Origin: Gammaproteobacteria bacterium
GTDB lineage: Bacteria; Pseudomonadota; Gammaproteobacteria; UBA6429; Thiohalophilaceae
NCBI GenBank assembly: GCA_016125505.1
Contig: WGLP01000002.1
Span: 434,001 to 498,000, forward strand
Length of the DNA: 64,000 nucleotides
Direction: 5' to 3'
Positions within the stretch are counted from its first letter, which is position 1, and each line of letters starts with the position of its first letter. The position numbers and the translations under genes were made by a program. Below the pieces are notes generated by a model, which made no database searches, was not told the origin of the DNA, and was given only the letters and a program-made list of their open reading frames with translations. Of this stretch, positions 17,504 to 25,704 are shown piece after piece.

Positions 17504-19681
17504 TCAATAGACCTCGCCATTGCCACGGACCCATTGGACAATCCGGAAGGCATCATGGGCGGCGGCGCTGGCTAGCCATAAGCGCTTGATGAGCGGTTTG
17601 ACCAGGTAGAGAGCACCTTCATGGTGAATGAGAAAATCTGAGACCATACTGAGCGTCTCATCGCCTGCGTGCGGATAGAGATGGGAACCACGTAGTTCAG
17701 ACAAGATGGACGCGACTGTTTTGTCAGCACCGCGGAAACGGTTAGCATCTGACTGTTCTTCAATTGAGATACGGACAATGGCGATACTCCCCACTGACTT
17801 AGACTCGGGACGCATTAATACAACCTGAAAATTTCCCTCACCCTCCAGGCGATTTCGCCATGCATTCAGTTCGTCCCGAAATATTTTTGTATAGACTTTC
17901 ATGTCCGTAGAGAGTGGGCGGTGAACCAATGCATTCTCTAGTGCACTGAAATTACCTGGTTGCCGACCTGGGATAAAATAGTCACAGGTCTCATTAACGA
18001 CAATGCACTCTGTTGTTGAAAGGCCGAAATAATCAAAAACCAGTGTATCAAGTTGTTTGCGTACATCATCCCAGCCGTCATTATTTGAAATATCTGTCAC
18101 ACGGCGGTAGGGTTTTAGCAGGTTATACACCTTGTCGATGACGCCACTTGCTAAATCGGGATCGGGATGTTGCTCCGGTAAATGAAAAGGCAGTCCTTTA
18201 ATCTCTTTTAATTTGACATGCGGTCTTTCCATGATGAGCGAGAATGTCGTATAGAATAAGAGATATCGTGCTAGTTTGGACCGCAAATACACTGCCAGGA
18301 ACTGCATGAGTTTCTCATCAGACTTCCGATCAACAATCGCGCCCACAGTTTGCTTAAAACAAAAGGGTTGGTTGGCGTAACACGCCCGGACTTCCAGCGT
18401 GTTGGTATCAGCACCGTCTGTAAAAATGACACGCACGCCTTCAAAGGCGTCCCCATTATTTGAGCCATAATCCGCAACCTGCCGAATATCAGCTGGAAAT
18501 GGTGTTAAGTCTTTCGCTGTGATAAACATTCGGTCTTTCGGAAAGTCACTGGCCCCAATCGCGGTACTGAGAAAGTTATATTTGCGTAATGGCGTGGCTT
18601 TAATGGGTTCTTTACTTTTATCTGTAAGATGAAATCCTTTACAGACAATGAATCTCGCATTTTTGCCTGTGGAATGATGATGCAGTGTCCCAATCAATCG
18701 CAACCGTGCAATCAAGGACTCGTCCAACTCATTTCCCCAGAAATACGTACGCAGGATCTCTGCATCTTGACATATCGCATGAACCCAAAGGCGTTTACGA
18801 TCAGAACTATGAATAGTCAGTCGGCCAAACGCGAGGCTGATATCGGCCTTAGGTACCAGATAGTCACAGTGCTCACGTGGTGGAATACGTCCTTGCTCGG
18901 ACAAAGGACGCTTCACTCCAGACATGACTACCGTTGGGTGTATTGCACCGTCAAAGAGAAGACGTCGCATATCTGCCAGATTAAAAATTCGCTGGGGCTG
19001 AAATTCATCAAACCAGCGCTTCAAATAGACATGGGAATCCACTGCACCCAATATCACCGCAGGCAAGATCAGGCAGAGCCGTCCCTCGGGTTTGAGCATG
19101 TCGGTGGCACGTTGTGCAAAGGCCAGCGCGATTTGCCGCCGTGGCAAGGTTGTGCCCATACGTTTCTCCCACCATGCTTCGTATCGCTTGCGCTGTTCAT
19201 TACCCTGTGGCTCATACCAAGGTGGGTTGGAGATGACGATGGTGGCGGATGCTTCCTGCGCGATGGGATTGTTACGCTCAAAAAAATCACCCTTGTCTTC
19301 AGGTGTAAGTATGTTATCGATTAACTCAGGCAATTTGACGTTATCATCTTCTTGTAAGCAGACGATATCATTGGGTGCCAGATCTTCTAATAAGGCCAGA
19401 TATAAACTAAAGGCGGTGACTTTGCAGGCTGCCGGCGAAATATCACCTCCGCGTATGCCTGATAAAAGAATTTGCTGACGTTCTTGATAGGTTAATGCCG
19501 TACGTTTATTAGATTGCGCCGATCTGATCATTCGACGATATGCGCTTGTCAATAAAATCCCCGAACCACATGCGCCATCAAGCACAACTTCTTTCCAGGG
19601 TTTGTCGATGTCGCGAAACGCCTCATCGACAGCCAGCACTGCTAAATGTCGTGGTGTATAGACAACACCCTGATCACGCAC
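17504..19681 (-). CDS. N6-adenine DNA methyltransferase (Eco57I/type IIG-like), downstream part of an amber-interrupted gene
   Basis: A 725-residue frame with SAM-binding motif I (VVLDGACGSGIL, about residues 32-43) and catalytic motif IV NPPW (152-155), typical of gamma-class N6-adenine methyltransferases. The start GVVYTPRHLA is the usual beginning of this catalytic domain in larger proteins. The same frame is open upstream to a TAG at 19751-19753 and reads PYDFKYIPVELISGIYE before this GTG start, a conserved segment that normally joins the N-terminal domain to the methyltransferase. So this and 19751-20590 are halves of one ~1,030-codon gene. The last ~350 residues may hold the target recognition domain. 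It may be expressed from an internal start, by readthrough, or not at all. Confidence 0.8.
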   Translation of the reverse strand: MRDQGVVYTPRHLAVLAVDEAFRDIDKPWKEVVLDGACGSGILLTSAYRRMIRSAQSNKRTALTYQERQQILLSGIRGGDISPAACKVTAFSLYLALLEDLAPNDIVCLQEDDNVKLPELIDNILTPEDKGDFFERNNPIAQEASATIVISNPPWYEPQGNEQRKRYEAWWEKRMGTTLPRRQIALAFAQRATDMLKPEGRLCLILPAVILGAVDSHVYLKRWFDEFQPQRIFNLADMRRLLFDGAIHPTVVMSGVKRPLSEQGRIPPREHCDYLVPKADISLAFGRLTIHSSDRKRLWVHAICQDAEILRTYFWGNELDESLIARLRLIGTLHHHSTGKNARFIVCKGFHLTDKSKEPIKATPLRKYNFLSTAIGASDFPKDRMFITAKDLTPFPADIRQVADYGSNNGDAFEGVRVIFTDGADTNTLEVRACYANQPFCFKQTVGAIVDRKSDEKLMQFLAVYLRSKLARYLLFYTTFSLIMERPHVKLKEIKGLPFHLPEQHPDPDLASGVIDKVYNLLKPYRRVTDISNNDGWDDVRKQLDTLVFDYFGLSTTECIVVNETCDYFIPGRQPGNFSALENALVHRPLSTDMKVYTKIFRDELNAWRNRLEGEGNFQVVLMRPESKSVGSIAIVRISIEEQSDANRFRGADKTVASILSELRGSHLYPHAGDETLSMVSDFLIHHEGALYLVKPLIKRLWLASAAAHDAFRIVQWVRGNGEVY

Positions 19682-19750
19682 ATCCTGACCAAGGAAGGAT
19701 TCATAGATGCCTGAGATCAGTTCAACAGGGATATACTTGAAATCATATGG

Positions 19751-20590
19751 CTAGAGCGAGAGCTGGCCAGACCGTATGTGTGTTTGCTTCAGGAAATTCC
19801 CCAGTAAATCAAAAACTGGGGCTTGCAATTGACGCCAATCAACCGTCACGCCTTTGTCAAACGCGAAAAAGTCACCGTTGAAATCTGATTTAAATTGTTT
19901 AAACAATCGATGCAGTGCTGGACCATCCCCTTCCTCAAGCAACTCCCGCAAGCGCTTTGCCTTATGACGTTCACGATATCGGTCACCAACGATTCCTCTG
20001 TCTTCGAGATAAGAAACAAAGATGCATTTACCGAGTAAGAGTTGCGCTTTCTCTATTTCCTGTACATATGGAATGAGTTTGTCGACAGCCGCTGACAAAT
20101 TATCGAGTAAAACACGATCGATGCGATGTTTACGATTGAACCAATCTGGAAGCCGCGTATAGATTTTTCCACTGGCAATTTCAGTGGCAGAAAATTGTCC
20201 TTCAGGTGATGCCTCACTCAGTGTCAGCGTTGCCTCTGCATTCGGTAGACGCGGTGCAGGCAAAATATCCGCACGGTTTCCCTGAATAACAACGACGATC
20301 GAGACCAGATTTTGGTTCCAGATCTTGCGGCGGACTTCATCTACAAACTCAGGGTGAGAAGTCTGTTGTTTTGACGACTCAATAAAACAGACGGTTGGCA
20401 CCTGGTCCACGTCATAGACTGCGGCAGAACCAATCTCACCGTCTTTGCGCAGCATCAAATCGATTTCACGCGCATAAGGATGATCCGACCTGACATCAGA
20501 GAGCGAGCGATGCACAACACCGATAGAGCCATCATAGCCCAGTGCCTGTAGCCATTGTTCGATATTGTTGTTTGTGACCGTCACGACCAT
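19751..20590 (-). pseudogene. N-terminal part of the methyltransferase gene, ending at a premature amber codon
   Basis: About 279 residues from an ATG at 20590; an in-frame TTG at 20602 is an alternative. The protein ends GQLSL followed by TAG, and the frame continues without other stops into the methyltransferase at 17504-19681. A Trp codon (TGG) is common at this point in relatives, so one G-to-A change would explain the stop. The N-terminal domain contains VPTVCFIESS and VRRKIWNQNLVSIVVVI, resembling the leading domain of Eco57I/type IIG-like proteins. The middle is helical (KAQLLLGKCIFVSYLEDRG). It diverges from the WYL regulator. Confidence 0.7.
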
Positions 20591-20602
20591 AAAATAGCAC
20601 AA

Positions 20603-20689
20603 AATCAGCTAGATAGCAATTATATTGATTATATTAATTATTTAATTTATCCTAATCTTTATACGTAGGCATATCACGGGTGGCCCAGC
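20603..20689. promoter_or_regulatory. AT-rich divergent promoter region of the defence-like module
   Basis: This 87-bp gap separates the divergent methyltransferase and WYL regulator genes. It is extremely AT-rich and contains tandem TTATATTGA/TTATATTAA and a small inverted repeat ATTAA-TTAT-TTAAT. BrxR/CapW-type proteins bind inverted repeats between themselves and the operon they repress, so the operator is expected here. No single box stands out from the AT-rich background. Confidence 0.45.
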
Positions 20690-21595
20690 TTGGATGTTGA
20701 CCAAATCTGTTTTTCACAACGGCAGCGATTGACCTTTATCGAGTCTGTTGCGTATTGGGAGGGGGCTGTTGATCGGCCCAGGGTATCGAGCGCCTTTGGT
20801 GTCAGTGAGAATCATGTCACCAAAGACTTTCGCTTATATAAAAATGCATTTCCCGACAATCTGCGCTATGACGAATCATCGAGGGTGTATCGACCGACCC
20901 ATCGCTTCAAACCACGGATAGGCCGAGGATCTGCTGAAGAATACTTGTCCTTACTGCGAACGCACGTAGAAGGCCAACATGCGGCGATGGTCCCTGAATT
21001 GGGGGGTATGGTACGTGCCGATGTCGTGCCACAACCGCAAGGACGGATACAAGCCACGGTACTGAACCTGATTACGCGTGCGATTTCGTCACGCACAGGG
21101 CTTGAAGTCTCATATCAGTCACGTTCCAGTTCAAAACCCAGCACACGATGTATCTGGCCACACGCCCTTGTTTTCAGTGGTATTCGCTGGCATGCACGTG
21201 CATATGATGAAGTACGCAACACTTTTATTGACGTGGTACCGCAACGTATATTGAGCGCAAAGGCTTTTGAAGCCCCATCGCCATCTGATCCTTCAGACGA
21301 TACAGACTGGAATACTCAAATCGACATCGATGTGATTCCAGCACGCTCACTGTCGGCAGGCCAAGCCAACGCTATTGCGCAAGAATACGGGATGGTAAAG
21401 GTGGGTCGAACCTGGGTCTGGAAAGTCCGATTGAGAAAATGTATAGCGGGTTATTTTATGTATCTTTACCGCCTTGATCTTGAAAAAGATCCTGAGCGCT
21501 TAATTGAATTACGAGATCGCTCACTGGCAAAACGTTATCAGTTTTTGACATCTGCAAACGATGATCCAGCTAACACTTCCAATGGAACAAGATGA
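20690..21595 (+). CDS. BrxR/CapW-type WYL-domain transcriptional regulator
   Basis: A 301-residue protein from a TTG start (in-frame stop 22 bases upstream, no in-frame ATG nearby). The N-terminal winged HTH (RLTFIESVAYWEGAVDRPRV, FGVSENHVTKDFRLY) and the following PTHRFKPR match the BrxR/CapW family. The WYL-like ligand-binding domain (WPHALVFSGIRWHARAYDE) is central and a WCX-like part is C-terminal. These regulators repress BREX, CBASS and other anti-phage operons and are thought to respond to a nucleic-acid-type signal. It diverges from the methyltransferase/nuclease genes, the classical arrangement. Its 3' end overlaps the convergent transposase gene by 58 bp. Confidence 0.82.
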   Translation: MDVDQICFSQRQRLTFIESVAYWEGAVDRPRVSSAFGVSENHVTKDFRLYKNAFPDNLRYDESSRVYRPTHRFKPRIGRGSAEEYLSLLRTHVEGQHAAMVPELGGMVRADVVPQPQGRIQATVLNLITRAISSRTGLEVSYQSRSSSKPSTRCIWPHALVFSGIRWHARAYDEVRNTFIDVVPQRILSAKAFEAPSPSDPSDDTDWNTQIDIDVIPARSLSAGQANAIAQEYGMVKVGRTWVWKVRLRKCIAGYFMYLYRLDLEKDPERLIELRDRSLAKRYQFLTSANDDPANTSNGTR

Positions 21596-23247
21596 TTGAT
21601 TAGTTTCAGTCGCATCGCAGGCGTCTCACCATCTTCACCCACCAAACAATAATTATAATAAGCACGAAATATGCGAAGGACTTGTTCTACCACAAGAGGA
21701 CTATAGGCCGCATAGCCATGCCATCTTCGGTTCGCATTGTTTGCTGTCGCAATGGGGCGCTCTAGAATCGAAAGCCGACGGCGGACCTGCATAAAGAATC
21801 GGTCAATCCCCCTCAGGCTCGCCCGCATATAGAGCCGTGCAAGATGGTCAAGCGGATAGTCACCATAATCGGTCAAATGCAAGAGGGTTTTCCCTGGTTC
21901 GGCCATATCGGGAAATGGATAATTGAACCAAGTTTGAGAATCGGTTTTCTCAGCGAGATAGGATTCTAGCTGTTCCTGTACCCATTCATGTTTTGCTTCA
22001 GCCTTTTTAAGCATAGGATGATCCACACAAAACTTATCGAATTCTCGCTGTTTGTGTGCAATAAGCAGTTTCTTTTTCTGCATCGTAAGCGTCTTAATTG
22101 ACTGCACCAAAAAGGCATCCGCACGGCGTTGCTGAACCTCTTCAACAAACGCTGCAAGACAGGCTCCATCCAATCCTGGATCGCGATCCATAAAGAATCG
22201 AAGTTTCTGAACGCCTTGTAATAACTTTTTTAGATGAAGGAATAGTGCGTACTGCGTGTATTCAAGATGCACTTGCATACCTGAATGTGGCCCTTTGATT
22301 GCGGGATCGACATGTTCAACGACCTCGGTGTCGTCAGAATGTAACAACGTGCAATCGCTCGCATCGTACTCTCGCCTCAACCAAAGCCTGGCATAATGGC
22401 GATAGGGAGGGGGAAGATCATAGTCGCCTCGCTTGATTGCATCGGCTTCAACGTCTTCAGCATTGAGTGACGAGTCAAAATTCAGTTGCATTGCAAGTAC
22501 ATAACCACTGTCGTTATCGACTGCGCCAATCGCGCCTAATTGGATATTTCGACGGTCAAGATGCGTGCCCCAGTTAAGCGAATAGTCTTGACGGTCAATG
22601 CTGATATAGATTCTTGCTTTGGGTGGCTCGCTATGCTGAAGTTTTAATTCGTGCTCTTCCACAAAGGCAGTGCTGACTTCTGCCAAATAAGCAATCTTGT
22701 TGTAGAGTGTTGCCGGACGGATATCCAGCACCTCACAAATTCGTCTCATCGGGACTTTATTGACCAGGAGTTTCAAGACCTGATGATTGAGGTGCGGGAG
22801 TCGCTGCTTTCGGATAGGGGCACCTACCGAGAAGGTACTACCACAAGTTCGGCACCGGTAACGCGGTTCGCCAGCGTGCGTCTTTCCATGCTTGTAATAA
22901 CATCGTGGGGACGACCACACAGCTATCCCAAAGGACGTACAGTCCTGATTTGGGCAACTAGCCGTATTATGTCGATTCTGGTTTGGGAGAAATCTGGCTA
23001 ATTCTTGTTCAATTGCGGCATTGCTTCGCAGCGTAGTGTGCCGGTTGCAGGCATGGCATTTCAATACACGCATACGCCCTGATCCGCCAATCACCGTATA
23101 TCCTTCTCGTCCCTGGCTATTCTTCTTTGTACCGCGTGCCTGCGCAGCAGGAATGCCGTAATTCCCACAGTAAGGGTTTTTGCAGTGATTTACTTGTATA
23201 CCTGCCGAGGACACAGGGATGCGCGGATGGGATTTACGCTTTGCCAA
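21538..23247 (-). CDS. Zinc-ribbon DDE-type transposase of the island
   Basis: A 569-residue protein. The N-terminal ~150 residues hold several zinc-ribbon-like Cys pairs (CKNPYCGNYG, CHACNRH, CPNQDCTSFG, CRTCGSTF), as in IS1/IS1595-type InsA domains. An HTH-like segment follows (VPMRRICEVLDIRPATLYNKI), then a likely RNase-H-type catalytic core with D in SIDRQDYS, D in FFMDRDPGLD and a C-terminal Glu (possibly ILERPI), with NNANRRWHGYAAYSP near the end. The exact family is uncertain. The start is TTG at 23247, inside the end repeat, with AGGAGGG nine bases upstream buried in a hairpin arm. It lies at the right edge of the island, as transposases usually do. Confidence 0.72.
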   Translation of the reverse strand: MAKRKSHPRIPVSSAGIQVNHCKNPYCGNYGIPAAQARGTKKNSQGREGYTVIGGSGRMRVLKCHACNRHTTLRSNAAIEQELARFLPNQNRHNTASCPNQDCTSFGIAVWSSPRCYYKHGKTHAGEPRYRCRTCGSTFSVGAPIRKQRLPHLNHQVLKLLVNKVPMRRICEVLDIRPATLYNKIAYLAEVSTAFVEEHELKLQHSEPPKARIYISIDRQDYSLNWGTHLDRRNIQLGAIGAVDNDSGYVLAMQLNFDSSLNAEDVEADAIKRGDYDLPPPYRHYARLWLRREYDASDCTLLHSDDTEVVEHVDPAIKGPHSGMQVHLEYTQYALFLHLKKLLQGVQKLRFFMDRDPGLDGACLAAFVEEVQQRRADAFLVQSIKTLTMQKKKLLIAHKQREFDKFCVDHPMLKKAEAKHEWVQEQLESYLAEKTDSQTWFNYPFPDMAEPGKTLLHLTDYGDYPLDHLARLYMRASLRGIDRFFMQVRRRLSILERPIATANNANRRWHGYAAYSPLVVEQVLRIFRAYYNYCLVGEDGETPAMRLKLINHLVPLEVLAGSSFADVKN

Positions 23248-23332
23248 AAAATAATGCCCTCCTAGAGTAGGAGGGCATTATAGGGTTTTCAACACTTTAT
23301 TTGAACGGCTCGGGCATTAGCCGGCCCTTTTT
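23246..23332 (-). repeat. Right copy of the ~87-bp inverted repeat (element end)
   Basis: The reverse complement matches 3656-3741 across the GGGCCGG end, the GTTCAAATAAAGTGTTGAAAA core and the T-tailed hairpin. The inner part overlaps the first codon of the transposase gene. The core-genome small secreted protein gene begins 21 bp beyond it. Confidence 0.8.
23251..23281 (-). promoter_or_regulatory. Hairpin hiding the transposase ribosome-binding site, with T tract
   Basis: A perfect 14-bp inverted repeat with a GAG loop. Read toward the transposase, the 5' part of the stem contains the only good Shine-Dalgarno sequence (AGGAGGG), nine bases before the TTG start, and the stem is followed by six Ts. 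It therefore looks like both an intrinsic terminator and a translational lock. Such devices (known in IS10 and IS50) stop transposase production when transcription enters from outside. Confidence 0.65.
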
Positions 23333-23352
23333 ATTTGGATAGTGAATAAGAT

Positions 23353-23700
23353 TTAACGGCCACCGCCAGCGCCGCCACATTTGCCGGCCTTGCCAGGGCC
23401 CATACCATTGCCCGGACCCATACCGTTACCCGGGCCCATGCCCTTGTTCATGGGGACGTCCGGCAGTGAAACGCCGCGTTCCTTGGCACGCTCCTGCATC
23501 ATCTTGTGATGTTCCAGGCGGAAACGCTCCCTTTCTTCCGCGGTTTTCAAGGTACGCATTTTGGCGCGGTATTCATTGCGCTCCTGCTGGGTCATCAACT
23601 GCCAGCCATAGACCTGCTCCTGAGCGGCGTGTGCAGGTACGGACATTGCGCCGAGCAGGATAAGGGCGCTGGCGACGATCATAGTCAGATAAGATTTCAT
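23353..23700 (-). CDS. Small secreted protein with MGPGNG repeats
   Basis: A 115-residue protein. It has a Sec signal peptide (about residues 1-28, ending in AHA|AQE) and a charged helical middle (QQERNEYRAKMRTLKTAEER, ERFRLEHHKMM) with periodic charges. The tail consists of MGPGNG repeats and a Gly/Cys-rich end. The ATG at 23700 has AAGGAG in front. The helical Met/His/Glu-rich part recalls small periplasmic metal-binding or Spy/CpxP-like proteins, but that is only a resemblance. It lies downstream of the Bat operon on the same strand, outside the island. Confidence 0.7.
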   Translation of the reverse strand: MKSYLTMIVASALILLGAMSVPAHAAQEQVYGWQLMTQQERNEYRAKMRTLKTAEERERFRLEHHKMMQERAKERGVSLPDVPMNKGMGPGNGMGPGNGMGPGKAGKCGGAGGGR

Positions 23701-23871
23701 GTGTTCAACTCCTTGTTGATATTTGTAATGTAAACCGCGTTCGAGGGGGAACATACGCTGATCGACAAAATGAAATCATGACCTGTATCAATTTCTCAGC
23801 GGCTTCATGTTGGCCGTTTGTGAAATACCGCACGCATTTCCATGTTTCTTGAGCCGGTTCTCGCAACGGCG

Positions 23872-25698
23872 TTATTTTGCCGATGCGCGTGCCTTGTGCA
23901 GATGCAAAGGCGCAAGGCTTGAAGTGGTATTGGCTGTCGTTTGCGCATCTGTTTGTTTGAGATACGTGTTGAAGTTGTGCAGCAAGGTCTCCGCATGCCA
24001 GTCCGTGGTGTTGGCGGCATAGAGCCATTTATCCAGAGTCGCGATGTCCTCTGCGAGTGCGTGATCGTTTACGCGCGCAGCGAGTTCTCCCAGCGACAAA
24101 GGCGGATTTGTCCGCCAGCGTTGTCCGCCCCACGCCAGTAAGGCGCGTTTCAGCGCCTGCGGATCGGTTTGGCGACAGGCCTGCCGGACCGGTTTCACTG
24201 TATCCTCTCTCGGGACTGCCGTGATCGCCGGTGTCGTCTTTGTGGGACCCGGTTGTTTACGCCGCCACCACAGTAAGAGCGTGATTAACCAGGCCAATGC
24301 GAAAAACACGCTGGTGGCAATCCAGAGATAGCTTGTCGAATTGTCGCTTGTCGCTGTCGAACCAGGATGGGTTGTCGGTGTTTCGACAGTTGACGGTGGT
24401 GCAGTTTGTGTTTGCGTCGGTGTACTCTGTGTCGCGGCCGTCCCCGTATTGACAGGTGCCGGCGACGCACCCGCCACTGCCGGGAGTACGTGAATGGTTT
24501 CCGCCGGCAGTGTCGCCGTGCGTTGTTGCCGGGTAGTGGTATCCCACCAGGTCAAATGTAACCCGGGCAAGGTCAGCTCGCCGGTCCGGGTCGGGATCAT
24601 GGCAATCTTCTGTTCGCGTGTGGAGGTCAGCGTATTGCCCTGCGGCGTGTCCTGGGCCTGGGCCTGGTCCGGGTAGAGTTTGAAATCCTTGATATTGTCC
24701 ATGGCTAAGTCCGGCAATTGCGAGGCGGATAATCCTCTGGCATGGATGATGATGCTGCGGGTGACGGGTTCGCCGACGCGAAACTGCGGATGCTGCGGCG
24801 ACCATTTTTCCTCGAGGGTGATCTCCTGCGCCGGCAGCCAGCTCGCGCCTTGATAGTTTGCCGGTTGCGGGGTCACGTCGATATCCAGTTTACGTGAACG
24901 CAGGTGTACCTGCCGCGTTGCGGGATTGAAGCTGTCGAAAAACGGATCACCGGTTTGCGCCGAGGGGTCGTTCACCGCCCCATCGAACACCACGGCAGGA
25001 ATCTCCAGTTTGCCGCTGCGTTGCGGAAAGATGGCGTAACGGCGTTCGATGACCTGATAGCGGCGTCCATCGCGCATGGTCGCGTAATTGCTGTCATCAC
25101 CGAGTTTTTGCACGATGGCATTATCCAGTGACGGTTTACTCAGTGAGCCCTGCCGTAGCGCCGTGGCGTAATACAGACGCACCGTGTACAGCAGTTGTGA
25201 CTGGACGTAGGCCTTGTCGGGTTTGGCGCTGACCTCGATGAAGACATCACCCTGGTTACCGTTGCCGCTCGTGGACGCGCCTGCCGGCATGACCGTAATC
25301 GAGAGTGGATTGCTTTGCGCATTGCCGACGCTAATGGGCGGGATGGTCAATGTCCCGCTGTGTTTGGGTGACAGCGTGATCGACCAGGCATGGGTGGACT
25401 GCACATCGCCGTTGATGATTTGAATCATGCTCTTCTGTCCCGTACCCAGCACATCGAAATCCTGGTGCAGGGGAGACAGGTCGGGTTGACTGCTGTTGCT
25501 ACCGGAAACGTTCAAATCCAGGGTAAAGGTTTCGCCCTCATTGACGGAGTCGCGATCGACCTGTGCGGTGACGCTGGCACGCGCCAGGCCCTGAAATAAC
25601 AGCAGACACAGCAGGCACAGGAACGCCATGAGTAGGCGCTGGTATAACCTGATGGCGGGGGCAGAGGGCAATGTGTGTGTCTTCATCGTAGCATCCAT
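23872..25698 (-). CDS. batD: BatD-like protein (oxygen-tolerance operon)
   Basis: A 608-residue protein with a signal peptide (hydrophobic run about residues 23-42), tandem Ig-like beta domains beginning VTAQVDRDSVNEGETFTLDL, a Ser/Thr/Gln-rich linker and a C-terminal membrane segment (SYLWIATSVFFALAWLITLL) followed by a cytoplasmic tail of about 120 residues. This is the BatD architecture (also called oxygen tolerance protein), a periplasm-facing partner of the BatA/BatB VWA proteins. The ATG at 25698 follows the BatB/C stop by a few bases, so it is translated from the same operon. It is the last canonical Bat gene here. Confidence 0.85.
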   Translation of the reverse strand: MDATMKTHTLPSAPAIRLYQRLLMAFLCLLCLLLFQGLARASVTAQVDRDSVNEGETFTLDLNVSGSNSSQPDLSPLHQDFDVLGTGQKSMIQIINGDVQSTHAWSITLSPKHSGTLTIPPISVGNAQSNPLSITVMPAGASTSGNGNQGDVFIEVSAKPDKAYVQSQLLYTVRLYYATALRQGSLSKPSLDNAIVQKLGDDSNYATMRDGRRYQVIERRYAIFPQRSGKLEIPAVVFDGAVNDPSAQTGDPFFDSFNPATRQVHLRSRKLDIDVTPQPANYQGASWLPAQEITLEEKWSPQHPQFRVGEPVTRSIIIHARGLSASQLPDLAMDNIKDFKLYPDQAQAQDTPQGNTLTSTREQKIAMIPTRTGELTLPGLHLTWWDTTTRQQRTATLPAETIHVLPAVAGASPAPVNTGTAATQSTPTQTQTAPPSTVETPTTHPGSTATSDNSTSYLWIATSVFFALAWLITLLLWWRRKQPGPTKTTPAITAVPREDTVKPVRQACRQTDPQALKRALLAWGGQRWRTNPPLSLGELAARVNDHALAEDIATLDKWLYAANTTDWHAETLLHNFNTYLKQTDAQTTANTTSSLAPLHLHKARASAK

Positions 25699-25704
25699 TA
25701 TGCT

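Larger units (their letters stand above)
3656..23332. mobile_element. Candidate ~19.7-kb transposon or island bounded by inverted ~87-bp repeats
   Basis: The two edges carry the same roughly 87-bp sequence in opposite orientation, and a transposase gene starts one base inside the right copy. The content is accessory: unknown proteins, sirtuin, adhesin, and a methyltransferase, nuclease and WYL regulator. Codon use is more AT-rich at 3.7-8.5 kb and 16.7-23.3 kb than in the flanking core genes. I see no clear target-site duplication, so this could also be two independent insertions of a small element plus one full insertion sequence. Confidence 0.5.
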
